Source: Ashinkailepas kermadecensis (Eukaryota > Arthropoda > Thecostraca > Neolepadidae). From it: a stretch of 64,000 nt of DNA. The position numbers were made by a program, and so were the translations under genes. The first letter of the stretch is position 1; each line of letters starts with the position of its first letter. The stretch lies in NCBI GenBank assembly GCA_034440615.1, contig JAOTOM010004563.1, positions 186,001 through 250,000 on the forward strand. The letters are read 5' to 3'. The notes under the pieces are model-generated. The model did not search any database, was not told where the DNA came from, and saw only the letters and a program-made list of their open reading frames with translations. Positions 1 through 12,705 of the stretch are shown here, one piece after another.

Positions 1-378
1 CTCGGCCGCCGGCCGGACCCATCAGCGGAGAGGCTGGCCACGGCCCCCGACCTCGTCCGCCGGCCAGACCCATCAGCGGAGAGGCTGGCCACGGCCCCGA
101 CCTCGGCCGCCGGCCGGACCCATCAGCGGAGAGGCTGGCCACGGCCCCGACCTCGGCCGCCGGCCGGACCCATCAGCGGAGAGGCTGGCCACGGCCCCGA
201 CCTCGGCCGCCGGCCGGACCCATCAGCGGAGAGGCTGGCCACGGTCCCGACCTCGGCCGCCGGCCGGACCCATCAGCGGAGAGGCTGGCCACGGCCCCCG
301 ACCTCCTCCGCCGGCCAGACCCATCAGCGGAGAGGCTGGCCACGGCCCCGACCTCGGCCGCCGGCCGGACCCATCAGC
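1..378. repeat. 50-bp tandem array (about 7.5 copies, runs off left edge)
   Basis: The unit includes GGACCCATCAGCGGAGAGGC and repeats exactly every 50 bp, with a few substitutions and a one-base insertion in some copies. GC content is very high. The left end is cut by the window. Confidence 0.97.
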
Positions 379-1360
379 GCTGCACGCCGCGCCGGCCCGT
401 GTTCCGTGACAGGAGAGCCCCTTCAACGGGGCTGCCAACCGGCCGGCCGATACATATCGATAGTCGGCCAAATACAGGCGGCGAAATGCGACGGACCTGC
501 ATCGGATTTGCCCATAAATGCGGCCGCAAAAAGTGCCAACATGATAATGTCGCGCTTGGTATGCAGGCGGCGCCGCGGTGCCGCGCGCCCGTCCTGTTGC
601 GGCAGTAATGGCGCGATAAACAACATGGTGCGGCGTGCGGCGATGATCGAGGGCCGTAGAGCGTCACCATCTGAGCACCGCGTGCCAGCTATCGACGCTT
701 CCGGTGCAGCTTCGCCGCGGGCGGGTGCCGTCAGCATGTCAACTGGGCCAGCGAGCTCAGGTGGGATAAGTCGCGACAGGTGGAGCGGGGACGGTGGACG
801 GGTCAGGGCTCAGGTGGAGTAATGGGAGGACGAGAGACGGGGGAGAGATCAGAAAGGGCCGATCCTACGCGGCAGTGTACGATCAACCTAGCGTGGAGAG
901 GACTACAGGAGCTGGGTGGGTCATCTACGCAGCTGGGGCGAGATCGGGAAGGACGGGTCAGTTCTGGAGTTGCACGAGCGGCGTCGCCTCTCCGCACCCG
1001 TGGTCGGATGCGCTTCAGACAACGCTGCAGACTATGGCCGACGGTGGCGCCGCCTCTGCCGCCGCCAAAAATACAGCAGCGCCGAGCCGAAACGGCGCCG
1101 GCCGAGAAAACATAGCCGGCAGAGCGGCGTCCATAGACGAACCATGGCGGAGGCAGCACTCCGTCGGCCGGCCGCCGCCAACGAAAGCACCCGCTGAGAT
1201 ATCGCCGGCCGGCGATCCCCACAAATCGGCCCACAGATCGGCGCGCCGCGTTCGATGGCTGGAAAAATATTGACCCTGCGGCTATTTCTGACGTGTGCCG
1301 GAGGTTTCCGCGGCGGCGGATGAGCCGTCGGGCGGAGGTGATGCCGGCTGTCGGAGAACG
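379..1360. other. GC-rich unique intronic sequence
   Basis: No tandem structure, splice-site-bounded coding segment or RNA gene was recognised. Several overlapping open frames exist on both strands, as expected from GC-rich, stop-poor DNA. Confidence 0.6.
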
Positions 1361-1760
1361 GTGGCCCAGACGTCAGAGGACGGTGGTGTCGGCCGCCAGG
1401 GGACGTCAGAGAATCGTGCTCCAGACGTCAGAGGACGGTGGTGTCGGCCGCCAGGGGACGTCAGAGGATCGTGTTCCAGACGTCAGAGGACGGTGGTGTC
1501 GGCCGCCAGGGGCGGTGGGTCAGACGTCAGAAGGCGGCGGCATCTGCCGCCAAAGGGTGATGGATCAGACGTCAGAGGGCGATGGTTCAGACGTCAGAGG
1601 ATGGTGGTTCAGACGTCAGAGGATGGTGATCCACACGTCAGAGGACGGTGGTGTCTGCCGCCAGGGGGCGGTGGCCCCAACGTCAGGATAGTGGTCCACA
1701 CGTCAGAGGACGGCGGCGTCTGCCGTCGGAGGGCGATCAGACGTCAGAGGTCGGCGATGC
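1361..1760. repeat. ACGTCAGAGGA-core minisatellite (55-bp units decaying to shorter ones)
   Basis: Three near-identical 55-bp units start at 1367, 1422 and 1477 with CAGACGTCAGAGGACGGTGG. They are followed by irregular shorter copies of the GACGTCAGAGG core up to about 1755. Confidence 0.9.
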
Positions 1761-2080
1761 CGAGCCGCCACAGATCAGCAGCAACATCAGCACCTAACTC
1801 ACACACCGGCCGCGACAATCTGCCGTGCCGCTGCCGGCCTCTCACGCACGCGCGCAGTGCGTGCCGCCGCGCACCACCGCACCACCAAATGAACGGCCGG
1901 CCGGCCATTGTGAGTCCCGCAACACGCCGGCACGCACACATTGTGCCGAAATGGCAGCCGGTCGGCAGGGCTGAAATATACCACCATCGACGTCCCGACG
2001 TGCGGTCTGGAGAAGAAAAATACCGCCGCCGAATCGCAGAGTACGCAGCAGTGGCATCGAAGGCCCAGCACGGGGCTCCC
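1761..2080. other. unique intronic sequence
   Basis: GC-rich with no recognisable feature. It contains CCGGCCGGCC-type runs. Confidence 0.5.
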
Positions 2081-2081
2081 A

Positions 2082-2515
2082 CGTGTCGCCCGGCAGTGGT
2101 ACACAGGTCTCCGACCGCAGTACACAGGCTGCCGCCTGTCGCCTCGGCGACGGTACACCGGCTCCCACCTGTCGCCCCGGGAGGCGGTACACCACGGGCC
2201 TGGGACTGCAGTACACCGGCTTCTACCTGTCGCCCCGGGGGGCGGTACACCACGGGTTTGAGACTGCAGTACACCGGCTCCCACCTGTCGCCCCGGGGGG
2301 CGGTACACCACGGGTCTGGGACTGCAGTACACCGGCTCTCACCTGTCGCCCCGGGGGGCGGTACACCACGGGTCTGGGACTGCAGTACACCGGCTCCCAC
2401 CTGTCGCCCCGGGGGGCGGTACACCACGGGTCTGGGACTGCAGTACACCGGCTCCCACCTGTCGCCCCGGGGGGCGGTACACCACGGGTCTCTGACCGCA
2501 GTGCACGGAGCTCGG
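2082..2515. repeat. 58-bp tandem array (about 7 copies)
   Basis: The unit contains CTGTCGCCCCGGGGGGCGGT followed by ACACCACGGGTCTGGGACTG. The central copies are almost identical. The first two copies (2082-2160) and the last one are shortened or divergent. Confidence 0.95.
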
Positions 2516-3165
2516 ACACACCAGCCGACGGCCGTACACACGCCGTGAAGCAGAGCACCACCGGCTCTGTTTGTTTACGGTGGCGGTGGCAGTGGACGGC
2601 TCTGGCGGCCGCGGCTGCGGCCGGGCCCAGCAAGGTCGCCGGCCGCGTCAGGGTGATGAGCCGCCGTGACCTAACGAGCCGGGTGATGAGCCGCCGTGAC
2701 CGGAGCCCGACCGTGGCCAGCTGACCAGCTGACCAGCTGACAGTCACACAGGTGCTGCCGCCACAGTCGACCCGGCCGTACTGCCGCCGGCACACCTCGC
2801 CCGCCGGGCGGTCCGTTTATTTGACCCGTTCATCGGCCCCGTCGGCAGCACGTATACAGCAGGCCAGGTGGAGCCTGATCAAAACCAGTCGTGGTGCCGG
2901 GCTGGCCTCGACACACCGGCTGCCCCGCCAGGTACGGAGGCCACTCTCTGCGAGGTACTCGGCCACAGCAGGGGCGCGCAGCTGTCAGTAGTCCATGCTG
3001 CCGCCGTACCGTACGTGCCGTATCCGCCGTGCATGCTGTATACGTGAATACCGCGCCCACCGTGCATGGTGTACCGGGCTGGGACGAACGCGGTAGTTGG
3101 CGGAATCGGACTTATGGCCAGTGGGCTTGGTGTCTGCTGGGTAACGTGTCTCGAACGTTACCGTG
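2516..3165. other. mostly unique sequence with small direct repeats
   Basis: Holds a duplicated GTGATGAGCCGCCGTGACC (2654-2700) and three head-to-tail copies of CAGCTGAC at 2718-2741, which give three E-box palindromes. Nothing else is recognised. Confidence 0.6.
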
Positions 3166-3330
3166 CGCACTTGGTACCGTACTCGGCGGGGTACGGCTTC
3201 CGGTGGGGTATCATATCCGGCGGGGTACTGCATCAGGTGGGACACCGTGTGCGCTTGCTACCGTATCCGGCGGGTACGGCTTCCGGCGGGGTACCGTGTC
3301 AGGTCGGGTACCGTATCGCTGCCGCCGCAG
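3166..3330. repeat. degenerate GTACCGTATCCGGCGGG repeats
   Basis: About eight imperfect copies of a unit of about 20 bp around GGTACCGTATCCGGCGGGG and TACGGCTTCCGGCGGGG. Confidence 0.75.
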
Positions 3331-3657
3331 ACGTAACACACACACACACACAGCGCCGAGCAGACCGGCCGTGTAAACAGAGGAAGTCACGTGGCGGCCG
3401 CGCGGCGTTTTTCACCGACCAGGTGCGAGCGGGACGCGCTGCGCGGCACGTCGTACGTCGCCGGCACGTTCACAGCACGTGCCCGCCCGGTACGCAGCAG
3501 TTGCGCCGCCAAAGCGGCTCAGTTGAGAATGCTGAGCCGGTGGTCGGCAGTCACACCGTCCGTATAATACGGGCTCAGTCGGAGACGGAGCCTCAGCCTC
3601 GGAGACGGAGGTCAACCTCGCGGTGGTTCAGACAACGCCAGCTTCCGTTCGCCTGTG
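3331..3657. other. unique intronic sequence
   Basis: Includes a short CA run at 3338-3351 and nothing else recognisable. Confidence 0.5.
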
Positions 3658-3765
3658 CACCTTCAGCGATGATCCGCCAGCTCCCGTCCGCCCGTGTACC
3701 TTCAGCCATGATCCGTCAGCTGCCGTCCGCTCGTGCGCCTTCGGACATGATCCGCCAGTTATGGC
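3658..3765. repeat. 45-bp direct repeats (2.4 copies)
   Basis: Copies of CACCTTCAGCGATGATCCGC and the following bases recur at a spacing of about 45 bp with several substitutions. Confidence 0.8.
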
Positions 3766-3820
3766 GCCATGCGATGGGCCAGCCGCCACAGCCTTCGCCG
3801 TAGGTAGTAGCTCTGGCAGG

Positions 3821-4549
<729 letters not shown>

Positions 4550-5745
4550 CTGGACAGGCTGGACAGGCTGGTGTTCAGTTCTGGACAGGCTGGGCAGGCT
4601 GGACAGGCTGGACAGGCTGGGCAGGCTGGACAGGCTGGACAGGCTGGGCAGGCTGGGCAGGCTGGACAGGCTGGGCAGGCTGGACAGGCTGGGCAGGCTG
4701 GACAGGCTGGGCAGGCTGGACAGGCTGGGCAGGCTGATGTTCAGTTCTAGACAGGCTGGACAGGCTGGTGTTCAGTTCTGGACAGGCTGGACAGGCTGGT
4801 GTTCAGTTCTGGACAGGCTGGGCAGGCTGGACAGGCTGGACAGGCTGATGTTCAGTTCTGGGCAGGCTGGACAGGCTGGACAGGCTGGGCAGGCTGGACA
4901 GGCTGGACAGGCTGATGTTCAGTTCTGGACAGGCTGGGCAGGCTGGACAGGCTGGGCAGGCTGGACAGGCTGGACAGGCTGGGCAGGCTGGGCAGGCTGG
5001 ACAGGCTGATGTTCAGTTCTGGACAGGCTGGGCAGGCTGGGCAGGCTGGACAGGCTGGGAAGGCTGGGCAGGCTGGGCAGGCTGGGCAGGCTGGACAGGC
5101 TGGGCAGGCTGGACAGGCTGGGCAGGCTGGACAGGCTGGGCAGGCTGGGCAGGCTGGACAGGCTGATGTTCAGTTCTGGACAGGCTGGACAGGCTGATGT
5201 TCAGTTCTGGACAGGCTGGACAGGCTGGACAGGCTGGGCAGGCTGGACAGGCTGGGCAGGCTGGACAGGCTGGATAGGCTGGACAGGCTGGGCAGGCTGG
5301 ACAGGCTGGGCAGGCTGGGCAGGCTGGTCAGGCTGGACAGGCTGGACAGGCTGGACAGGCTGGACAGGCTGGTCAGGCTGGTCAGGCTGGTCAGGCTGGA
5401 CAGGCTGGACAGGCTGATGTTCAGTTCTGGACAGGCTGGACAGGATGGACAGGCTGGTCAGGCTGGTCAGGCTGGACAGGCTGGTCAGGCTGGTCAGGCT
5501 GGACAGGCTGGACAGGCTGGACAGGCTGGACAGGCTGGACAGGCTGATGTTCAGTTCTGGACAGGCTGGACAGGCTGGTCAGGCTGGTCAGGCTGGACAG
5601 GCTGGTCAGGCTGGTCAGGCTGGACAGGCTGGACAGGCTGGACAGGCTGATGTTCAGTTCTGGACAGGCTGGACAGGCTGGACAGGCTGGTCAGGCTGGA
5701 CAGGCTGGTCAGGCTGGTCAGGCTGGACAGGCTGGACAGGCTCCC
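4550..5745. repeat. 10-bp GGACAGGCTG minisatellite with punctuated higher-order structure
   Basis: About 1.2 kb of GGACAGGCTG, GGGCAGGCTG and GGTCAGGCTG decamers, interrupted about twelve times by a 12-bp (A/G)TGTTCAGTTCT spacer (for example at 4571, 4737, 4848, 4914, 5007, 5167, 5416, 5547, 5650). The GGTC variant is confined to the part right of about 5325, while GGGC predominates to the left. Confidence 0.98.
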
Positions 5746-5767
5746 GTGTCCGCCGTCCAACGTGGTA

Positions 5768-6060
5768 ATCAGTATTCAGCATCCAGCCCATAATACTGCA
5801 GCCTGATTACTCCATGCCGAGTACTCAGTATGTAGAATTCCATGTCCAGTATTCAATCATCGATCTTCAGTGCTCCGTCTCCCACACTGAGTGTCCAATA
5901 CTCAGTCCTAAGTACCCAGCGTCCCGTCGTGTCCAGTATTCCGTGCCCAGCATCTTCAGTACTCCGTGTCCAGTACCCAGTCCCCGGTGTTCATCCACGA
6001 GCATCAGTCTTCATTACCCAGTCTCCAGTACTCCCGCGTCCAGTACTCCATCTCCAGTTG
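5768..6060. repeat. decayed TCCAGTA(T/C)TC-type repeats
   Basis: Irregular copies of CAGTACTC, CAGTATTC and CCGTGTCCAG every 10-20 bp, too diverged to define one unit. Confidence 0.6.
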
Positions 6061-6266
6061 GCGGCGTCCGCCTCTGGCCAGCAGTGTGTCCTGGTCGTTA
6101 GTGGTCGGGTCGCTGACCCTGCCGGGCGCCATCTCGACTGAAGAGGCCGGGAGGTCACGCGGCTCGTCACGGTGTGCTGCCACGCTCCCCGGCCTCGGTG
6201 GCGAGCCGCGGCCGCCACGTGCGCCGTAAACGTCGCGTTTGTCGCCGCGACCGTCACGAACGTGCC

Positions 6267-6476
6267 GGCGGGGTGGCCGCCCGAGGCCGGCGGACTGGCC
6301 GCCCGAGGCCGGCGGACTGGCCGCCCGAGGCCGGCGGACTGGCCGCCCGAGGCCGGCGGACTGGCCGCCAGAGGCCGGCGGACTGGCCGCCCGAGGCCGG
6401 CGGGGTGGCCGCCCGAGGCCGGCGGACTGGCCGCCAGAGGCCGGCGGGGTGGCCGCCCGAGGCCGGCAGACTGGTC
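6267..6476. repeat. 22-bp tandem array (about 9.5 copies)
   Basis: Unit GCCCGAGGCCGGCGGACTGG plus CC, with variants where CCCGAGG becomes CCAGAGG or GGACTGG becomes GGGTGG. Confidence 0.97.
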
Positions 6477-7687
6477 ACTCGATGCCGGCGGCAGCGTCAG
6501 CAGCAACAGCAGCGGCGGCGGCTCAGGGGCCGGGTCACGGACCCGACACACCTGACTCACCGCCCGCCGCCGGGCGTCCGCTCAAAACCAACACCGCACA
6601 TCGTGGCGGCGGCGACGGACGGACGGCGGGCGGCGCAGCCACGTCGACAGCCGGCCCGCCGGGGCCGCGCCCATCGACGGATGGCTGTCACAGCAGACGC
6701 AATTAGAAGCCACCTCAGAGCGGCTGCGGGCAGCAGCGCTGGAAAACGACTCTGGAGAGCGGCTCTGGGGAACAGCTCTGGAGAGCCGTTCTAGAGAACG
6801 ACTCTGAAGAACGGCTCTGGAGAGGCTCTGAGGAGCGGCTCATCACACCGCTCCATACTGCACCACACACCACCGCCGTACACTGCAGAGACACGGATGA
6901 CCAGCCGGCCGACCCTGAACGCCGACTAGCCGGCCGCCACGGCGCCGGTCGCATCGCTAACCGGCAGGACGACCGTAGTCGAGAGGCGAGGACGACTGCA
7001 ACGGATCCCCACGGCCACAAGCTCGCCGTGGAAGGCCATTGTCTTCTGGTGCATAAGCCTGCATCACTTCATGCGGCTTTGATTTCGAGTCGCCGGCTCA
7101 GTCATAGTTGGACTTATTCCGACTCTCGCCACGTGAAACCAACTCGGGAGCGCCAGTCCACTGCAGGATCATCGTCAGACATGGAATGGAGAAGCGACCC
7201 ATCGCTGGCCGATCACCCATAATCACAATTGGAAAATTAGGCTGTTCCTGGATTTTCAGTATCCAGAACATTTTTAGCATCCAGAGCAAAGTATGCATCA
7301 AATGATATACTCATACTTTATCATTTGGAGGTCGAATGTTGCTATTTGACAATGAACTGCTCTTTGATAAATTGCTTAAGATTCACTGGGGACTGCAAAT
7401 TGAGATCCTGATGACACGGGCATGAATAAAGGCATCCCCTCCATATTCGGTTACCACACAATTATCCTCTCCACATTCAGAATTACAAGGCACAAGGGGT
7501 GGTCCGCATCAGAACAGGGGCCAGCGCGAGAAGAGCAATGTCACGTGAGCCGGGAGCAGTTAAATTATTACACCGGGAGCAGTTAAATTATTACACCGGG
7601 AACAGTGCAGTACAGCCTTCAGTCGACGGCCACTTTTGGGACGAAAGCGAATATATAGGCAAGCAAATCAAATCCACCACTCTCGTC
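6477..7687. other. mainly unique sequence with minor repeats
   Basis: Contains decayed GGCTCTGGAGAGCGGCTCTG repeats at about 6715-6845 and a duplicated CCGGGAGCAGTTAAATTATT at 7550-7600. Otherwise featureless. The stretch 7230-7500 is AT-richer than its surroundings. Confidence 0.6.
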
Positions 7688-8848
7688 GCCGACTGTAGTG
7701 CGACTGCTGCGGTACACCATACTAGACCTCCGAGACGGCCGACTGTAGTGCGACTGCTGCGGTACACCATACTAGACCTCCGAGACGGCCGACTGTAGTG
7801 CGACTGCTGCGGTACACCATACTAGACCTACGAGACGGCCGACTGTAATGCGGCTGCTGCGGTACACCATACTAGACCTCCGAGACGGCCGACTGTAGTG
7901 CGACTGCTGCGGTACACCATACTAGACCTACGAGACGGCCGACTGTAGTGCGACTGCTGCGGTACACCATACTAGACCTACGAGACGGCCGACTGTAATG
8001 CGGCTGCTGCGGTACACCATACTAGACCTCCGAGACGGCCGACTGTAGTGCGACTGCTGCGGTACACCATACTAGACCTACGAGACGGCCGACTGTAATG
8101 CGGCTGCTTCGGTACACGATACTAGACCGCAGAGACGGCCGACTATAATGCGACTGCTGCGGTACACCATACTAGACCTCCGAGACGGCCGACTGTAGTG
8201 CGACTGCTGCGGTACACCATACTAGACCTCCGAGACGGCCGACTATAGTGCGACTGCTGCGGTACACCATACTAGACCTACGAGACGGCCGACTGTAGTG
8301 CGACTGCTGCGGTACACCATACTAGACCTCCGAGACGGCCGACTGTAGTGCGACTGCTGCGGTACACCATACTAGACCTCCGAGACGGCCGACTGTAATG
8401 CGACTGCTGCGGTACACCATACTAGACCTCCGAGACGGCCGACTGTAGTGCGACTGCTGCGGTACACCATACTAGACCTACGAGACGGCCGACTGTAGTG
8501 CGACTGCTGCGGTACACCATACTAGACCTCCGAGACGGCCGACTGTAGTGCGACTGCTGCGGTACACCATACTAGACCTCCGAGACGGCCGACTGTAGTG
8601 CGACTGCTGCGGTACACCATACTAGACCTCCGAGACGGCCGACTGTAGTGCGACTGCTGCGGTACACCATACTAGACCTACGAGACGGCCGACTGTAATG
8701 CGGCTGCTGCGGTACACCATACTAGACCTCCGAGACGGCCGACTGTAGTGCGACTGCTGCGGTACACCATACTAGACCTCCGAGACGACCGACTGTAGTG
8801 CGACTGCTGCGGTACACCATACTAGACCTCCGAGACGACCGACTAATG
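7688..8848. repeat. 50-bp tandem array (about 23 copies)
   Basis: The unit holds GACTGTAGTGCGACTGCTGC and GGTACACCATACTAGACCTC. Copies are almost identical, differing mainly at CTCCGAG/CTACGAG and GTAGTGCGA/GTAATGCGG. One copy near 8100-8150 is more diverged. Confidence 0.98.
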
Positions 8849-8849
8849 A

Positions 8850-9275
8850 TCCCCACTGTATTGCTACTCATCCCCACTGTTCAGCTGGTGATCCCAAATG
8901 TTCGTCTCATGGTCCTCATTGCTACGAATACTGATCAACACTGCACAGCTACTGATCCGCCCTGTGCTGCTATTAATCCCATTATACGGCTATTGATCCC
9001 ATTATACGGCTATTGATCTCATTATACAGCTATTGATCTTACTATGTGTCCATCGATTCCATTCACGGCTATCCCACTATGCGGTCATTAATCCCATTAT
9101 ATGGCTATTGATCCCACTATAGGGCTATTGATCGCACTATACGGCTACTGATCTCACTGTGCGGCTACCGACTCCCAGTGACCAGCTAATGATCCTCACT
9201 GCTCAGCCAGATTCCCGCTGTTCGGTTTTTGATTCCACTATTCAGCTACTGATCCCAACTGTCCGGCTGCTGATG
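8850..9275. repeat. decayed 20-bp array next to the exon 4 splice donor
   Basis: About 21 diverged copies of ATCCCACTATACGGCTATTG, best preserved at 8970-9150 and degenerate at both ends. It ends about 40 bp before the how exon 4 donor. On the transcript strand the best-preserved part carries six UAAU tetramers (8972-9099). Confidence 0.85.
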
Positions 9276-9314
9276 CCGCAAAGCAGCAGCGTCCCAGTGA
9301 GGTCGGCCACTTAC

Positions 9315-9458
9315 CGAAGGCACCAGTAGCTTCTTGATCTCGTCGACGGCACGCTGCAACTTGACGGCCGCCCGGTTCTCCGAGTCTTCCACTGTGATGA
9401 GCACGTGCAGCTCGTCGCTCAGGTGCTCCCAGTTGGGCTTGCCGCGGTTCTGCTCCTC
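9315..9458 (-). CDS. how: how coding exon 4 (C-terminal half of KH domain)
   Basis: The exon is 144 bp, 48 codons (residues 126-173), phase 0 at both ends. It starts [20 protein letters not shown] and ends with IKKLLVPS, the last helix of the extended KH domain. The acceptor is GTCAACAG|GAG (9460-9458) and the donor TCG|GTAAGT (9315-9314). The EEQ start matches vertebrate QKI and many arthropod How proteins. The QUA2 segment, which follows directly in the family, is not encoded here, so at least one more exon is expected at lower coordinates beyond the window. A decayed 20-bp array starts only about 40 bp past the donor. Confidence 0.97.
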
Positions 9459-10795
9459 CTGTTGACGAAGACGCCACGTTAACTAGGCAGACAAGCACGC
9501 AAAACGGGCCGCAATGTATGCTTTGGCGAATGGAAACAACGGGTGTCAGATACGACGACGCACACAATCCGAGCATTTCCAGACTAACTTGGCACACAAT
9601 GTCGGAATTAAGTGAGCGTTTTTCCCTCTGCCAAGCCCACTGACAGTTCCCAACACGAAAGAGTGACTCGACTACAAAAAGATCTGCTTTTGTGATCATT
9701 CAGCAAAAAACGGCGGCCCACATTACCGAGCGCCAGGCGGGGCTGAAGCCTGAGAGGTGGATGACTTCGGTCTGCCCGCTCTCCTGGAGACGGCTGGGGA
9801 GGTGGGGAACCCAGAGTTGGCCGCCGATCCCGGTCGGGGCCCACCGGGACGGCCCAGTGGCTGGCTCTGTCTCAGACCGCCGCCGCCGCGCAGTGAAGAC
9901 GTTAACGGTGTCACGGTGCGGCGTGGGAGGCACTGCGGACGGGTTCTCACGCGTGGCCCGCCAGCTCCGACCTCCGGTCCCCACGTCCGTCCTCAACTGC
10001 CCCCACGCGGCCTGGCGATGGCGCAACACAGGCGGCGTGCAGGGACGCGTACTGTGCGCGCAGGCTGTGTACCGTGGGACACCCCCACGTGGATTACAAC
10101 GGAAGTTGCCCGGCCAACACCAGATAGTGTGCATCGATTCGACCGACAACAGCCCAGTCCACCGGGGTGCGTTGTAGGCTACAGTCCATCTAAACTGGTG
10201 GCACTTGTGGTGAATTGGTTCGCCGATAAATGCCGGAGGCGAGATAGATCGCAGGCTGGGCCCTACAGGGAAGCAACCAAACCGGCGACCTTCAACAGCC
10301 GCTAATGGCATTCAAGGTCGAACCACATCAAAACGCAAGCCTTAAGACGAGATAGCAAAACAAAATGCGACACCAAGTCACGGTGGTGGTCAGAATACGT
10401 GACTGAGTCGTCATGATCACGGGCAGTCTGCGTCTTTACACGCCAAACTGTGAAGGTGAACCCTTCCCTCGGGGGCCTACTTCAGCCACAGTTTCATCAC
10501 CACCCCATACAGCCAGCCTACACTCCAAAGTGCTCAAAGATAAAATCGATCACGAACGTAAATGGGACCGACAATGGCAGTAGAGAGCGGGCAGACAAGG
10601 TCAAGAGACGACAGGCCGTGCTGACGATGACTTGGCCGTTCGATGCGAATATGTTGGAACCTGCTGCCCATGCGTTCACTTCACCTGGGAGCTCGACTCT
10701 CAATCATCATTCATCTGCCTTCTGAAATACTTTTTAGCGATTTGGAACTTAATTCCTTGAGTTATGCTGGTGTCACCATATCTGTGGCCTCAGAC
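9459..10795. other. unique intronic sequence
   Basis: No tandem repeat or recognisable gene. Overlapping long frames at 9692-10311 on both strands lack family similarity that I can recognise. Confidence 0.5.
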
Positions 10796-11055
10796 AGTTG
10801 GCCTGTCGGCGGTAGTCGGGGGCAGTGGGGTAGTCCGGGGTAGTCCGGGGTAGTCGGGGTAGTCGGGGGTAGTCGGGAGTAGTCGGATCAGTAGGGGGTA
10901 GTCGGCGGTAGTCGGGGCAGGCAGTTGGCCTGCCGGCGGTAGTCGGGGGCAGTGGGGTAGTCCGGGGGTAGTCGGGGTAGTCGGGGGTAGTCGGGGGTAG
11001 TCGGGGGTAGTCGGGGGTAGTCGGGCAGGCAGTTGGTCTGTCGGTGGTAGTCGGG
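10796..11055. repeat. GTAGTCGGGG minisatellite with longer supra-repeat
   Basis: Decamer-like (G)TAGTCGGGG copies are organised in blocks starting CAGTTGG(C/T)CTG(T/C)CGG at 10796, 10920 and 11032, a higher-order period of roughly 110-125 bp. G-rich on the plus strand. Confidence 0.93.
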
Positions 11056-11498
11056 GGCCCGCAGCAGCGTATTCGGACTGATGCACCTGGAGGTAGACGA
11101 CGGCGCAACCTCCGATGTCGGATGTATGCACACATTTGGAGTCTCTATTACCGAGTCGCAGGAGAGGGAAATGACTGCTGGAACCTCCCACTTCCCGAGG
11201 TCCCGTTGCGTGAGGTGGGTGGGCATGGGAAAGGGACTCACCGTTTGAGATGCCGATGTAAGGGATGAGTTGGTGGGAGGTCGGGGGGCTCGCCGTCTCA
11301 TGCTCGCTGTGTGGAGGTGTTGGAGGTGTGTGGAGGGGCTCGCCGTACCGAGCCGGCCGCATGGGGGCGGGTGTGAGTGTGAGTGTGAGTGTGAGTGTGA
11401 GTGTGGATGTGGAGGGGCTCGCCCGCCTGAGGCTCGTCTGGGGCGCCATGCTCAGCCACGTCGCAGCACGCTGCACCACACTGATGAGCTGGCGCCAT
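11056..11498. other. unique sequence with (GAGTGT)n tract
   Basis: Six head-to-tail GAGTGT hexamers at about 11371-11407 within otherwise unremarkable sequence. Confidence 0.7.
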
Positions 11499-11790
11499 GC
11501 GGACGCAGCGCCGTCTGCCGACACGACACCACCTCGGACGCAGCGCCGTCTGCCGACACGACACCACGGCAACGCCACCTCGGACGTAGCGCCGTCTGCC
11601 GACACGACACGACACCACCTCGGACGCAGCGCCACGACACCACCTCGGACGCAGCGCCGTCTGCCGACACGACACCACGGCAACGCCACCTCGGACGTAG
11701 CGCCGTCTGCCGACACGACACCACCTCGGACGCAGCGCCACGACACCACCTCGGACGCAGCGCCGTCTGCCGACACGAGCCACGGCGACA
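11499..11790. repeat. compound minisatellite, about 35-bp unit in supra-repeats of about 111 bp
   Basis: Units built from CACCTCGGACGCAGCGCCGT and CTGCCGACACGACAC recur in a pattern with inserted CCACGGCAACG blocks. The block at about 11560 recurs at about 11671. Confidence 0.92.
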
Positions 11791-12476
11791 CCACCACGTG
11801 AGCAGCGAGACTAGCTCGTGTAGCGGGTTGAGGCCATAGCGCGCGCGCCGCACTGGCACACTGGAAATACTTTACAAGGAGAAAGGAAGGGAAATATTCC
11901 GCTTCGAACATTTTGCCTTCATTTTAACCTTGCAAATTCATACAACGCCATTCACTTTCTCCTGCCAAACGTGCATGCAAAGTCAAAGGGGCGCCACGGA
12001 CGGTGCACGTATCAATGGCGACGGGCGAGATAGCGATCATGGCGTCGGCGGCGTCTGCCATGCATGGCCGCGCCGAGCCAGACTTACCGACTGCTCGGAC
12101 CGCCTGGGTCGCATGCAAACACGACCACAGTCGTCAAACAAGTCACCTGCCATTGGGTCCGCGGGGAATGCGGAGGGGAGGGGGTGGCACTGGTCGCTCC
12201 ATGCACGGCAAATTCCGACACAGTCGGGCATAATCAGCCACGGCACATGCACCGTCCGGCGGCAGGGCGACCAGCTTTCATCCGCTGTTTCTCCGTTTCA
12301 CCGGATCGTTTACACGTTTAGCCATGAATGCATGCCGTTCGGCTTGTAACGTGAAATTAGCGACGAATTACCACACGGGTCACGTGCCGGAATGTGATAA
12401 CGATCTCCGAACATGCCCCGGCACGAACTGTGCCCGCCCGCCGCAGGCAGAGTTTTCCCGGCTGCATCAGCCCGGC
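11791..12476. other. unique intronic sequence
   Basis: Nothing recognised. Moderate GC with no tandem structure. Confidence 0.5.
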
Positions 12477-12705
12477 TTCCCTGGCGGCCAGCTCTCTGAC
12501 CGTTCGGTTGGCCTCCGACTGGCGGCCAGCTCCCTGACCGTCTAGCTGGCCTCCGACTGGCGGCCAGCTCTCTGACCGTTCAGCTGGCCTCCGACTGGCG
12601 GCCAGCTCTCTGACTGTCCAGCTGGCCCCCGACTGGCGGCCAGCTCTCTGACCGTTCAGCTGGCCCCCGACTGGCGGCCAGCTCTCTGACCGTCCAGCTG
12701 GCCTC
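12477..12705. repeat. 38-bp tandem array (6 copies)
   Basis: The unit includes CTGGCGGCCAGCTCTCTGAC, then CGTTCAGCTGGCCTCCGA. Copies differ at one to three bases. Confidence 0.97.
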
